A stretch of 64,000 bases of DNA. Source: RPQJ01 sp963706535. Its GTDB lineage: Bacteria > Pseudomonadota > Gammaproteobacteria > Steroidobacterales > Steroidobacteraceae. Where the stretch lies: positions 1-64,000 of the forward strand of contig CAVPMU010000017.1 in assembly GCA_963706535.1 (NCBI GenBank). The letters are read 5' to 3'. Shown here piece by piece: positions 36,258 to 44,094 of this stretch; the first letter of the stretch is position 1; each line of letters begins with the position of its first letter. The position numbers and the translations under genes were made by a program. The notes beneath the pieces are model-generated. The model was not told the DNA's origin and made no database searches. It was given only the letters and a program-made list of their open reading frames with translations.

Positions 36258-36749
36258 TCAGTTGACCGACGCGGCAGGCGCCGCCTGCGCGGCCTGCTGC
36301 TGGGCGCGGGCGTGCAGTGCCTCGAACGTCACCAGCGGCAGCAGGAATGGCGGGAATCCACCCTTGCTCACCAGCTCGGCGACCGTCGCGCGCGCAAACG
36401 CCATCAGGTAGTTCGGCGCCATCAGGCTCACGACCTGGGCGAGGTCGTTGCCCGAGAGATTGCGGATCAGGAAGGCGCCGGCCTGCTGCAACTCGAGCAG
36501 CCAGACGGTCTTGTCACCGGCCTTTGCCTCGAGGTTCACCTGCAGCACCACCTCGTGCATGTCCTGCGCGAGCGCCGTGGCGCGGGTCGTGAGGTTCAGG
36601 TTCACCGACGGATTGCCCTGCACGCCGGCCACGAACGGGCCGTTCGGCGCCTCGAAGGAGCAGTCCTTGATGTACACGGCCTGCGGGGTCACCTGCGGGG
36701 CCTTCGGGTCGGCGGTGGGCTGGGCAGCCTGGGGATTTTGCTCGGTCAT
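36258..36749 (-). CDS. secB: Protein-export chaperone SecB
   Basis: Cytosolic tetrameric chaperone that keeps preproteins unfolded and delivers them to SecA. The 163-residue form from ATG 36749 (MTEQNPQAAQ) has the usual SecB core: VYIKDCSFEAPNGP, LNLTTRATALAQDMHEVVLQV, AGAFLIRN, YLMAFARATVAELVSKGGFPPFLLPLVTFEALHA. Upstream in-frame codons overlap grxC and are not conserved. C-terminal Ala/Gln tail as in the family. Confidence 0.96.
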   Translation of the reverse strand: MTEQNPQAAQPTADPKAPQVTPQAVYIKDCSFEAPNGPFVAGVQGNPSVNLNLTTRATALAQDMHEVVLQVNLEAKAGDKTVWLLELQQAGAFLIRNLSGNDLAQVVSLMAPNYLMAFARATVAELVSKGGFPPFLLPLVTFEALHARAQQQAAQAAPAASVN

Positions 36750-36798
36750 GGGTACTCGTCCTGTGGAAAGTCTCGTGTAAGGCGCGTGCGCCGGTGTC

Positions 36799-37068
36799 TC
36801 AACGACGGCCGAGCAGCTGGTCGAGATCGCCCGCCTTGTCGAGGGCGTAGAGCTCGTCGTAGCCACCGACGTGCCGGTTGCCGATGAAGATCTGCGGCAC
36901 GCTGCGGCGGCCGCCGCTGCGGGACAACATGTTGGTACGCTCCGCCGGGTCCTCGTCGACCTTGACCTCGCGGAATGTGGCTCCCTTGCGTGCCAGCAGC
37001 GCGCGCGCTCGCTCGCAATAGGGGCACCAGCTGGTCGAATACATGACGATTTCCGGTGCCTCGCTCAT
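36799..37068 (-). CDS. grxC: Glutaredoxin 3
   Basis: 89-residue glutathione-dependent disulphide reductase. The dithiol active site is CPYC (MYSTSWCPYCERARALL, about residues 15-18), followed by the cis-Pro region SVPQIFIG and GGYDELYALDKAG, which binds glutathione. Start ATG 37068 after GGCGGG; 11 bases from the rhodanese stop. Keeps the order seen in E. coli (yibN-grxC-secB-gpsA). Confidence 0.96.
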   Translation of the reverse strand: MSEAPEIVMYSTSWCPYCERARALLARKGATFREVKVDEDPAERTNMLSRSGGRRSVPQIFIGNRHVGGYDELYALDKAGDLDQLLGRR

Positions 37069-37079
37069 CCCGCCGGGTC

Positions 37080-37517
37080 TCACTTGTCCTTGCCGCTGCC
37101 CTTGACGAGCGGCAGGTTCTCGGCGCGCCAGGCCTGCAGCCCGCCCTGGAGGTTCACGACTTTCGTGAATCCCTGGGCACGCAGCACCCGCGCGGCCGCA
37201 CCGGAGCGCATGCCGCTTTCGCAGCAGGCGACGACAGCCTTCTCGCGGTATTTCTTCAGGGTTTCCGCGCTCTGTGCGAGTTCCTCCTGCGGGATGTGCT
37301 TCGCATCGAGGATGTGCCCGCCCTCGAACTCCGCCTTGCTGCGCACGTCCAACACCAGCGCACCCTGGTTCATCAGCCGCACGGCGTCCAGCGGGCTCAC
37401 GGACTGGCCGCCGGAACGGGCGCGGCTCCACTCGTAGGCCAGCGAGGCCAGGAACAGGAGCACCGTCCCGCCCGCGAGGAAGGGGTGCCTGGCAACGTAA
37501 TCGAGGAGTCGGTCCAT
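37080..37517 (-). CDS. yibN: Membrane-anchored rhodanese-like protein (YibN type)
   Basis: 145 residues with one N-terminal membrane segment (about 13-28) and a rhodanese domain. The active-site loop is CCESGMRSG, with the catalytic Cys in CESGMRSG. VLDVRSKAEFEGGHI and GFTKVVNLQGGLQAW are typical of the fold. Located as in E. coli, upstream of grxC; diverges from envC. The physiological sulphur donor and acceptor are not known. Confidence 0.93.
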   Translation of the reverse strand: MDRLLDYVARHPFLAGGTVLLFLASLAYEWSRARSGGQSVSPLDAVRLMNQGALVLDVRSKAEFEGGHILDAKHIPQEELAQSAETLKKYREKAVVACCESGMRSGAAARVLRAQGFTKVVNLQGGLQAWRAENLPLVKGSGKDK

Positions 37518-37614
37518 GGGGCGGGCAGGGGGAAAAAGGGTCGCGGATTATAGCAGTCCCGCCAACACGCTAGACTTGCATGCTTTCCGTCGGCCCGGAC
37601 CCCCTTCCCGAGGC

Positions 37615-38826
37615 ATGCTTCCACCCCGCGCCCGCGCCCGCGATCCCGCTGCCCCCGGCCGTTGCACGCGCTGGCGACCCGCGGCCGTGCTGCTTGCCGC
37701 CTGCGTCGTGCTGGGGCTCCAGCCGGCTGCGCTGGCCGAGCGCAAGCCGACGCCCGCCCAGAAAGAGGCGGAACTGAAGAAGGTCACCTCGCGTATCGAC
37801 AAGGTGCGCAAGGCGGTCAATGCCGACATCGAGCGCCGCGACAAGCTGAGCGTACAGCTGCGCGACGCGGAGCTCGGCGTGCAGGCCGCGCGCCAGAAGC
37901 TCGAGGAACTGCGGGCACAGCGCATCGAGAGCGAGTCGCGTCTGCGCGAACTCGAGCGCGAGCAGTCGAAGCGCGAGCAGGAGCTCGGCGCCGAGCGCGG
38001 CGCACTGGCAGGAGAACTGCGGGCCGCCTACGTCAATGGCCGGGAGGAGCAGCTGAAGCTGCTGCTCAACCAGGAGGACCCCGCGAGCTTCGGGCGCATG
38101 CTGGCCTATTACGGCTATTTCGGCCGGGCGCGCGCCGACCGCATCGGCAGCATCCGCGACAAGCTCGAGCACCTCGCACTGGTGCGGGAGAAGGTCGCGG
38201 CCGAGAACGCGCGACTCGCCGGCCTCGAGGAACGCCAGGAGCAGCAGGTCGCCTCGCTGCGCGCCGCCCAGGAGAACCGCGGCAAGGCGGTGGCCGCCAT
38301 CGACGCGCAGATCAAGGGGCGCGGCGGCGAGTTGAAGCGCCTGGAGTCGCAGGCCCGGTCGCTCGAGAAGCTGATCGTGGAGCTGCGCAAGGCGCTCGAG
38401 AACGTCCCGGTGGCGAAGCAGGCGCCGTTCGAGCCGTTGCGCGGCAGGCTTCCCTGGCCGGTCCAGCAGGGCAAGGTCCTGGCCCGTTATGGCCAGCCGC
38501 GCGCGGGTGGCTCGCTGCGCTGGCAGGGAATGCTGATCGGCACGGATCGCGGCGCGCGGGTTCGTGCGCCGTTCGCAGGCCGGGTCGTGTACGCGGACTG
38601 GCTGCCCGGCATGGGACTGATGCTGGTGCTCGACCACGGGGGCGGATATCTCAGCCTCTACGGCCACAACGAAGAGCTGTTTCGCAAGGTCGGCGAGTCG
38701 GTCGCCGCCGGCGACGTGATCGGCGCGGTCGGTGACACCGGCGGGCACAACCAGCCCGCGCTCTACTTCGAGGTGCGGCGCGGCCGCAGTCCCGTGAATC
38801 CCGAGAACTGGCTGCAGCGCCGCTAG
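37615..38826 (+). CDS. envC: Murein hydrolase activator EnvC
   Basis: Periplasmic activator of the amidases AmiA/AmiB at division. About 403 residues from ATG 37615; the N-terminus is Arg-rich then hydrophobic (AAVLLAACVVLGLQPAALA), a signal peptide. Residues about 45-270 are a long coiled coil (Glu/Arg/Lys/Leu heptads). The C-terminal LytM/M23 fold (about 290-400) lacks the metal ligands: GMLIGTDRG and LYFEVR replace HxxxD and HxH. This degeneracy is normal for EnvC, which activates rather than cuts. Upstream starts are possible. Confidence 0.92.
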   Translation: MLPPRARARDPAAPGRCTRWRPAAVLLAACVVLGLQPAALAERKPTPAQKEAELKKVTSRIDKVRKAVNADIERRDKLSVQLRDAELGVQAARQKLEELRAQRIESESRLRELEREQSKREQELGAERGALAGELRAAYVNGREEQLKLLLNQEDPASFGRMLAYYGYFGRARADRIGSIRDKLEHLALVREKVAAENARLAGLEERQEQQVASLRAAQENRGKAVAAIDAQIKGRGGELKRLESQARSLEKLIVELRKALENVPVAKQAPFEPLRGRLPWPVQQGKVLARYGQPRAGGSLRWQGMLIGTDRGARVRAPFAGRVVYADWLPGMGLMLVLDHGGGYLSLYGHNEELFRKVGESVAAGDVIGAVGDTGGHNQPALYFEVRRGRSPVNPENWLQRR

Positions 38827-38935
38827 CGCGGGATTATGTCCAAACCCGGCGGGAGTGCCGGTCGCGGCCGTCGGACGGGCACGACAGACTGAGGCACGCG
38901 TCAAGGATACCGGCGCGGCGGTTCAAGGATGATTT

Positions 38936-41215
38936 ATGTCCAAGTGGGATGGGCCGGGTGGCCCGAAGGACACCGCGATGCAGACTGACGAGGCGCTGGC
39001 TGACGTTCCGGCGCCAATGAGCGCGACTTCGCTCGACCCGTACGGTCAGCTGGTGAAGATGCTGATGCCGCGGGCGCAGTCCATCGTGATCTACGATCGC
39101 ATGGGACTGCCCGTGTGGCTGAACGAAGGCGTCGATGCGCCCGAGCTGCATCACCACTTGCAGGACGCGCTGCAGCGCGAGCTCGGCGATGCCGAGCGCA
39201 GCGACGGGTTCTGCGAGCCGGTCGACCGCGAGCATTCCGCCTACATCTTCCTGCTGCGGGATGCCGAGCAGGCGCTGCTCGGCGCAGTGGGCCTGGTGTG
39301 CCGCGAGTCCTCGCAGCGCGGCGAGGCCCGGCCGTTCTCGCTCGTGCAGGGACTGCTGCGCCCGGCGCTCGAGTGCCTGCAGCGCGAGCTCGGCTCGCAG
39401 TACAGCATCGGCGATCTGCAGCGCAGCCTGATGGTGCGCGACCGCGACCTCGAGCTGCTGCTCGGGGCCGCGCAACACGAGGCGGCAGGCGGCGAGAGCA
39501 CCGACGACTTCGCCGAGCTCGTGCAGAGTTGCGTCGACCACCTCGGCTGCAGCGTGGGTGCGCTGCTCATCCCGGACAAGAACATCGCCGTGTGCCGCAC
39601 GGGCAGGGACACGCTGCCGCGAGCCGGCGCCGACATCCTCACCCGGACCCATCGACATCTGCTCGCCTGGACGCAGCTGCATCGGCAGACCATGACCGCG
39701 AACCGCCCCATCGAGGGTGGTCCGCTCGGACCAGTCCCTTACAAGATCCTCTCCTGCCCGGTGATGCACGGCGCGCAGCGCGTGCTCGGCATCCTGGTGC
39801 TGTTCAAGCCGCCGTCATCGATCGACTTCGACCTGCGCCAGGTGCGCATCGTCGAGCTGCTCGCGCGCCGCGTCGCCTACATCCTGCTGAACGCCTACGA
39901 CCCGACCACCGGCCTGCTCACCCGCCCGGCCTTCGAGAAGCGCGCCCAGGCGCTGCTCACGCCGGAGGCGCTGAAGGCGGGCAACTGCGTCATCTACGCC
40001 GACATCGACCGGCTGCACGTGCTGAACGAGAACCTCGGCATGCACGTCGGCGACGAGGTCATAGTGCGGGTGGCAGAGGTGATCCGCCGCAGCCTCACGC
40101 CGCGCATGCTCGCCTCGCGCATCTCGGGCGATCGCTTCGCGCTGTTCGTCGGCGATGCCTCCCTCGACACCGCGCAGCGCATCGCGGAGGAACTGCGCGA
40201 CGGGCTCGAGCGCCTGGAGTTCTTGGCCGGCGACGAGCCGGTGGACGTCTCGGTGAGCTTCGGCGTCGCGCGGATCGTCGACAGCAAGCATCCGCTGTCG
40301 CACGCGCTCGCGGCGGCCGAGATCGCCTGCAAGGCGGCCAAGGACCGCGGCCGCGACCGCGTGGAGACCTACGAGGACAGCGACCAGAGCATCGTGCGCC
40401 GCTACACCGACGTGACGCTGGTCGGAACCCTGCGGTATGCGCTCGCGAACGACCGCTTCCGGCTCGAAGCCCAGTCCATCGTGCCTCTGAACGGCGCGGC
40501 CGGTGGGCCCAAGTTCGAGCTGCTGCTGCGCATGACGGACGAGGGCGGCGAGAGCATCGCGCCGGACAAGTTCCTCTCCGCGGCCGAGCGCTACCAGCTC
40601 GCGCCCGCGATCGACCGCTGGGTGGTGCGCAAGGTGCTGCAGACCCTCGCCGTCCACGCCACTCCGCTCACCGCACTCGGCGCCTGCTTCGCCGTGAACA
40701 TCTCCGGCCAGTCGATCGGCGACCAGGACTTCTGCGCCTTCCTCGAGGAGGAGCTGCGCACGAGCGGCCTGCCGCCCAGGCTGGTCTCGTTCGAGCTCAC
40801 GGAAACCGCCGCGGTCGCCAACATCGTGCGTGCCGAGGCGCTGATGCACCGGCTCCGCGAGCTGGGCTTCGACGTCGCGCTCGACGACTTCGGCCGCGGC
40901 CTGAGCTCGCTCACCTACCTGAAAACCCTGCCGGTGACCTGCCTCAAGGTCGACGGCAGCTTCGTCCGCGACGTGGTGGTCGACGACCGGTCGAAGGCCA
41001 TGCTGAGCGCCATCGTGCAGCTGGCCCGGGCCATGGGCCTGAGGACGGTCGCGGAGTGCGTGGAAAGCGACCAGATCCGCGACATTACCCGGGACCTCGG
41101 GGTCGAATACGGCCAGGGGTTCTCGATCGGACGGCCCACGCCGCTCGAACGCGTGATCGACGGCCTGCTCGGCGCTAAACTGCAGCCGGGTAAAGCACGC
41201 CGTGCCTCAAGGTGA
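38936..41215 (+). CDS. Degenerate GGDEF / EAL cyclic-di-GMP protein
   Basis: 759-residue cytosolic protein. An N-terminal region of about 170 residues without known motif is followed by a GAF-like domain (about 180-320), then GGDEF (about 325-480) and EAL (about 490-750) domains. The GGDEF site is SGDRF (397-401), so cyclase activity is unlikely. The EAL domain reads ELL (528-530) at the first motif but keeps FELTET, DDFGRG (650-655) and KVDGSF, while LPVT replaces the usual LPVD. Activity as a phosphodiesterase is doubtful; it may be a c-di-GMP effector. Four-base overlap (GTGA) with the protease gene suggests coupling. Confidence 0.9.
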   Translation: MSKWDGPGGPKDTAMQTDEALADVPAPMSATSLDPYGQLVKMLMPRAQSIVIYDRMGLPVWLNEGVDAPELHHHLQDALQRELGDAERSDGFCEPVDREHSAYIFLLRDAEQALLGAVGLVCRESSQRGEARPFSLVQGLLRPALECLQRELGSQYSIGDLQRSLMVRDRDLELLLGAAQHEAAGGESTDDFAELVQSCVDHLGCSVGALLIPDKNIAVCRTGRDTLPRAGADILTRTHRHLLAWTQLHRQTMTANRPIEGGPLGPVPYKILSCPVMHGAQRVLGILVLFKPPSSIDFDLRQVRIVELLARRVAYILLNAYDPTTGLLTRPAFEKRAQALLTPEALKAGNCVIYADIDRLHVLNENLGMHVGDEVIVRVAEVIRRSLTPRMLASRISGDRFALFVGDASLDTAQRIAEELRDGLERLEFLAGDEPVDVSVSFGVARIVDSKHPLSHALAAAEIACKAAKDRGRDRVETYEDSDQSIVRRYTDVTLVGTLRYALANDRFRLEAQSIVPLNGAAGGPKFELLLRMTDEGGESIAPDKFLSAAERYQLAPAIDRWVVRKVLQTLAVHATPLTALGACFAVNISGQSIGDQDFCAFLEEELRTSGLPPRLVSFELTETAAVANIVRAEALMHRLRELGFDVALDDFGRGLSSLTYLKTLPVTCLKVDGSFVRDVVVDDRSKAMLSAIVQLARAMGLRTVAECVESDQIRDITRDLGVEYGQGFSIGRPTPLERVIDGLLGAKLQPGKARRASR

Positions 41216-42453
41216 CGAAGCGAGTCCAAACACTGTTGTCCGTGCTGGCAGGAGGCCTGGTTGGCGCCGGGTTAATGCTCATGGGCGGGGTCCTCGCGGA
41301 CCGTGAGCGGCCGAGGGCACCGGCACCCGTGGTCGCGAGCACCGGGCACGACCTGCTGGACGAAGTCGCCGCGCGGGTGCGCCGCGAATACGTCGAGCCG
41401 GTGAGCGACGAGCGGCTCGAGCAGGGCGCGCTCGAGGGCATGGTCGAGAACCTCGATCCGCATTCCGAGTTCCTCGACGCCGCCGAGTACGAGGAGATGC
41501 GCGTCAGCACGGCGGGCAGCTACTCCGGCGTCGGCATCGAGGTCGCCGAGCGCGACGGGAAGGTCGTGGTCGTGACGCCGATCGAGGGTTCCCCCGCCGA
41601 CCGGGCCGGCGTCCGCGCCGGCGACGTGCTCCTCGAAGTGGACGGTCACCCGGTCGAGCCCGGCGGCATCGACGAAACCATCGGCCGCATGCGCGGCTAC
41701 GCGGGGTCCCTCGTCCGCCTCGCCGTCGGCCGAGAGGGCGAGCCCGCGCCGCTGCAGTTCGAGCTCGAGCGCTCGGAAGTCCACGTCCGGACCGTGCGCG
41801 CGGCGCCGCTGCCGGGACGCTACGGCTACGTACGCATCACGCATTTCAGCGACGCGACCCCACGCGATTTCGACCGCATCATCGACGGCCTGCAGGAGGC
41901 GGAATCCGGTCCCTTGCGCGGCCTCGTGCTCGACCTGCGCGGCAATCCCGGCGGCGTGCTGGAGTCCGCGGTCGGCATCGCGGATGAGTTTCTCGACCAG
42001 GGCCTGATCGTCCGGGCCGACGGCCGCACCCCGGATGCGCGTTTCGAGATGGACGCCAACCCCGGCGACGTGCTGCGGGGCGCGCCGCTCGTGGTGCTCG
42101 TGGACCGTGGTTCCGCGTCCGGCTCCGAAATCGTCGCTGCCGCGCTGCGCGACCACGGTCGTGCGACGCTGATGGGCGAGCGCACCTTCGGCAAGGGATC
42201 GGTGCAGACCGTGCTGCCGCTGCGCGACGGGCAGGCGCTGAAGCTCACGACCTCCCGCTACTACACGCCCTCGGGCGCCTCGATCCACGACCGCGGCATC
42301 GACCCCGACGTCGTCATCGTGGACGCGGCCCTGCCCGTCGACGCACCTGCGCAGGGCGATCCGGGCGAGGACGCCGCGGTGCGGTCCGCGCTGCAGTACC
42401 TGCGCGATCGCAGTCTCGGCGGCACGCAGGTCGCGCTCGCCGGCGATCGCTGA
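41212..42453 (+). CDS. C-terminal processing peptidase (CtpA-like, S41)
   Basis: 413-residue periplasmic serine protease. One N-terminal membrane or signal segment (about 7-28), a PDZ domain (about 95-175; SYSGVGIEV, SPADRAGVRAGDVLLEVDG) and an S41 catalytic domain with GNPGGVL, SASGSEI (S303) and FGKGSVQ (K328); the 25-residue spacing fits the Ser-Lys dyad. Such proteases trim or degrade envelope proteins. GTG start at 41212 overlaps the preceding stop. Confidence 0.94.
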   Translation: MTKRVQTLLSVLAGGLVGAGLMLMGGVLADRERPRAPAPVVASTGHDLLDEVAARVRREYVEPVSDERLEQGALEGMVENLDPHSEFLDAAEYEEMRVSTAGSYSGVGIEVAERDGKVVVVTPIEGSPADRAGVRAGDVLLEVDGHPVEPGGIDETIGRMRGYAGSLVRLAVGREGEPAPLQFELERSEVHVRTVRAAPLPGRYGYVRITHFSDATPRDFDRIIDGLQEAESGPLRGLVLDLRGNPGGVLESAVGIADEFLDQGLIVRADGRTPDARFEMDANPGDVLRGAPLVVLVDRGSASGSEIVAAALRDHGRATLMGERTFGKGSVQTVLPLRDGQALKLTTSRYYTPSGASIHDRGIDPDVVIVDAALPVDAPAQGDPGEDAAVRSALQYLRDRSLGGTQVALAGDR

Positions 42454-42483
42454 CGCCGCTGCCCGCGCGGCAGGAGTCCCGCC

Positions 42484-43047
42484 ATGTCACGAGTGCTGGT
42501 GCCCCTCGCCGCAGGATTCGAGGAAATCGAGGCCGTGACCGTGATCGACGTGCTGCGCCGCGCCGGCATCGAGGTGTGCGCCGCCTCGCTCGGGGGGCGA
42601 CGCGTCACCGGCTCCCATGGCATCACGCTGGAGGCCGACGCCACGCTCGACGAGGCGCAGGCCCGCGACTTCGACATGATCGTGCTGCCGGGCGGGATGC
42701 CGGGCGCCGCGCACCTGAAGGAGGACGCGCGCGTGATCGCGCTGCTCAGGCAGTTCGCTGCCAGCGGTCGCCATACCGCCGCGATCTGCGCCGCGCCTGG
42801 CGTGCTCGCGCACGCGGGGTTGCTCGAGGGCCGCTCGGCAACGAGTTTCCCGGGGTTCCTGTCGCCGCAATCCGCGCCGGGCATCCGTCTCTCGACCGCG
42901 TCGGTCGTGACCGATGGCGAGGTGGTGACCTCGCGCAGCGCCGGCACGGCGATGGAATTCGCGTTGACGCTCGTCGGGCTGCTGGAGGGTCGGGGAGCGC
43001 AGGCGGACGTTGAGAAGAAACTGCTCAGGATAGGGGATAGGGGTTAG
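42484..43047 (+). CDS. DJ-1/YajL-family protein with a repeat-encoded end
   Basis: 187-residue flavodoxin-like protein of the DJ-1/PfpI superfamily. The conserved acidic residues in AAGFEEIE, the oxidisable Cys C102 in AAICAAPGVLAHAG, and VLPGGMPGAAHL mark the YajL/DJ-1 branch (chaperone or glyoxalase-like repair functions proposed). The last codons (RIGDRG and stop) are read from the first units of heptamer palindrome 2, so the natural C-terminus has been replaced by repeat sequence. 30 bp after the protease gene. Confidence 0.92.
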   Translation: MSRVLVPLAAGFEEIEAVTVIDVLRRAGIEVCAASLGGRRVTGSHGITLEADATLDEAQARDFDMIVLPGGMPGAAHLKEDARVIALLRQFAASGRHTAAICAAPGVLAHAGLLEGRSATSFPGFLSPQSAPGIRLSTASVVTDGEVVTSRSAGTAMEFALTLVGLLEGRGAQADVEKKLLRIGDRG

Positions 43048-43184
43048 GGGTTAGGGGTTAGGGGATAGGGGATCGTCGGAACGCTCCCGCTTCGCCTGCG
43101 CTGCAATCGAGGCGAGAGGTATCGTTCCGACGATCCCCTATCCCCTAACCCCTAACCCCTAACCCCTATCCCCTATCCCCTTTC
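43027..43184. repeat. Heptamer-repeat palindrome 2
   Basis: Left arm: one partial and six full units (AGGGGAT, three AGGGGTT, two AGGGGAT; 43032-43073) plus CGTCGGAACG. Right arm: CGTTCCGACG (43123-43132) and seven inverted units (ATCCCCT/AACCCCT, 43133-43181). The arms are perfectly complementary over at least 52 bp, including the order of the unit variants. The 39-base loop holds a smaller TCGCCT/AGGCGA stem. The left end lies in the DJ-1 gene, whose stop it supplies. Confidence 0.95.
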
Positions 43185-43201
43185 TTCAACTCCGCTGTCG
43201 C

Positions 43202-43585
43202 CTACGCTAACGCCTTCGCTGCGCCCCAGAGGGCCCCGACCAGCATCACCACGATCGGCAGCACGCTCATCCCGAAGCCGAACTCGCGCTTCGCGGGGTC
43301 CTTCACGTAGCCGAGCAGGTAGAGAATTCGGCCCGCGACGTAGACGAGCCCGATGAGAGCGGCCCACTTCGGGCTCACGTACAGGCCGAACAGCCAGATC
43401 GCGGGCACGAAGGCGACCAGCAGTTCCATCGTGTTCTGGTGCACGCGGAAGTACCGATCGAACATCTCGTGTCCGCTCACCGCCGGCGCCTTCACGCCGT
43501 AGAGTCCGCGCGCACGGCCGACGAGCGCGCCGAAGACGACGTACTCGAGCAGCGCGATCACGACGACGAGGGCGACGGGTTCCAT
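43202..43585 (-). CDS. MAPEG-family membrane protein
   Basis: 127 residues with four hydrophobic helices, matching MAPEG proteins (membrane-associated proteins in eicosanoid and glutathione metabolism). FRVHQNTMELLVAFVPAIWLFG is the diagnostic segment (N and E in QNTME), followed by GRILYLLGYV. Bacterial members may have glutathione transferase activity, but the substrate is unknown. Lies next to heptamer palindrome 2. Confidence 0.88.
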   Translation of the reverse strand: MEPVALVVVIALLEYVVFGALVGRARGLYGVKAPAVSGHEMFDRYFRVHQNTMELLVAFVPAIWLFGLYVSPKWAALIGLVYVAGRILYLLGYVKDPAKREFGFGMSVLPIVVMLVGALWGAAKALA

Positions 43586-43683
43586 TCGGGCTCCTTCGGG
43601 ATGCGATTACGGGATGGCGCAGATTCCATTACCATCGTCGCCACGTCAATGGCCGCGGGCGTCCACGCCCGGGAGCGTCGAGC

Positions 43684-44058
43684 ATGGTCGGATTCCTGTT
43701 GCGCGCGGCGATCACCGCGCTCGGCCTGTGGGTCGCGAGCGAGATTTTCAGCGGACTCAGCTTCGACTCCGTCTCCAAGCTCATCGTTGCGGCCGTGCTG
43801 CTCGGTATCGTCAACGCCTTCGTGCGGCCGCTCGCGTTCATCCTCACGCTGCCGCTCACGGTCCTGACGCTCGGCCTGTTCCTGCTGGTGCTGAACGCCG
43901 CGATGGTCGGCCTGGTCGCCTGGCTCGTGCCGGGTTTCGAGATCGCGGGCTTCTGGACGGCGGTCGGTGCGGCGCTGGTCGTGAGCCTCGTGTCGTGGGC
44001 GGCCTCGAGCGCCATCGGTTCGTCGGGCAAGGTGGAGATCTTCACCACCAGGCGCTGA
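43684..44058 (+). CDS. Holin-like four-helix membrane protein (PF04020 type)
   Basis: 124 residues with four membrane helices. LGIVNAFVRPLAFILTLPLTVLTLGLFLLVLNA and LVPGFEIAGFWTAVGAALVVSL match the 'phage holin family 4 superfamily' (DUF360). These are chromosomal proteins with no demonstrated holin function in most bacteria. No phage genes are nearby. Start ATG 43684; upstream 98 bp show no clear promoter. Confidence 0.85.
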   Translation: MVGFLLRAAITALGLWVASEIFSGLSFDSVSKLIVAAVLLGIVNAFVRPLAFILTLPLTVLTLGLFLLVLNAAMVGLVAWLVPGFEIAGFWTAVGAALVVSLVSWAASSAIGSSGKVEIFTTRR

Positions 44059-44094
44059 ACGCGGTCACTTCCAGGGCGGCCCGGGCGCGGGCGA

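Noticed and set aside
43684..44058. Prophage remnant, because of the 'holin' family name
   Set aside because: The family is mostly chromosomal, and no phage genes or att sites are nearby.
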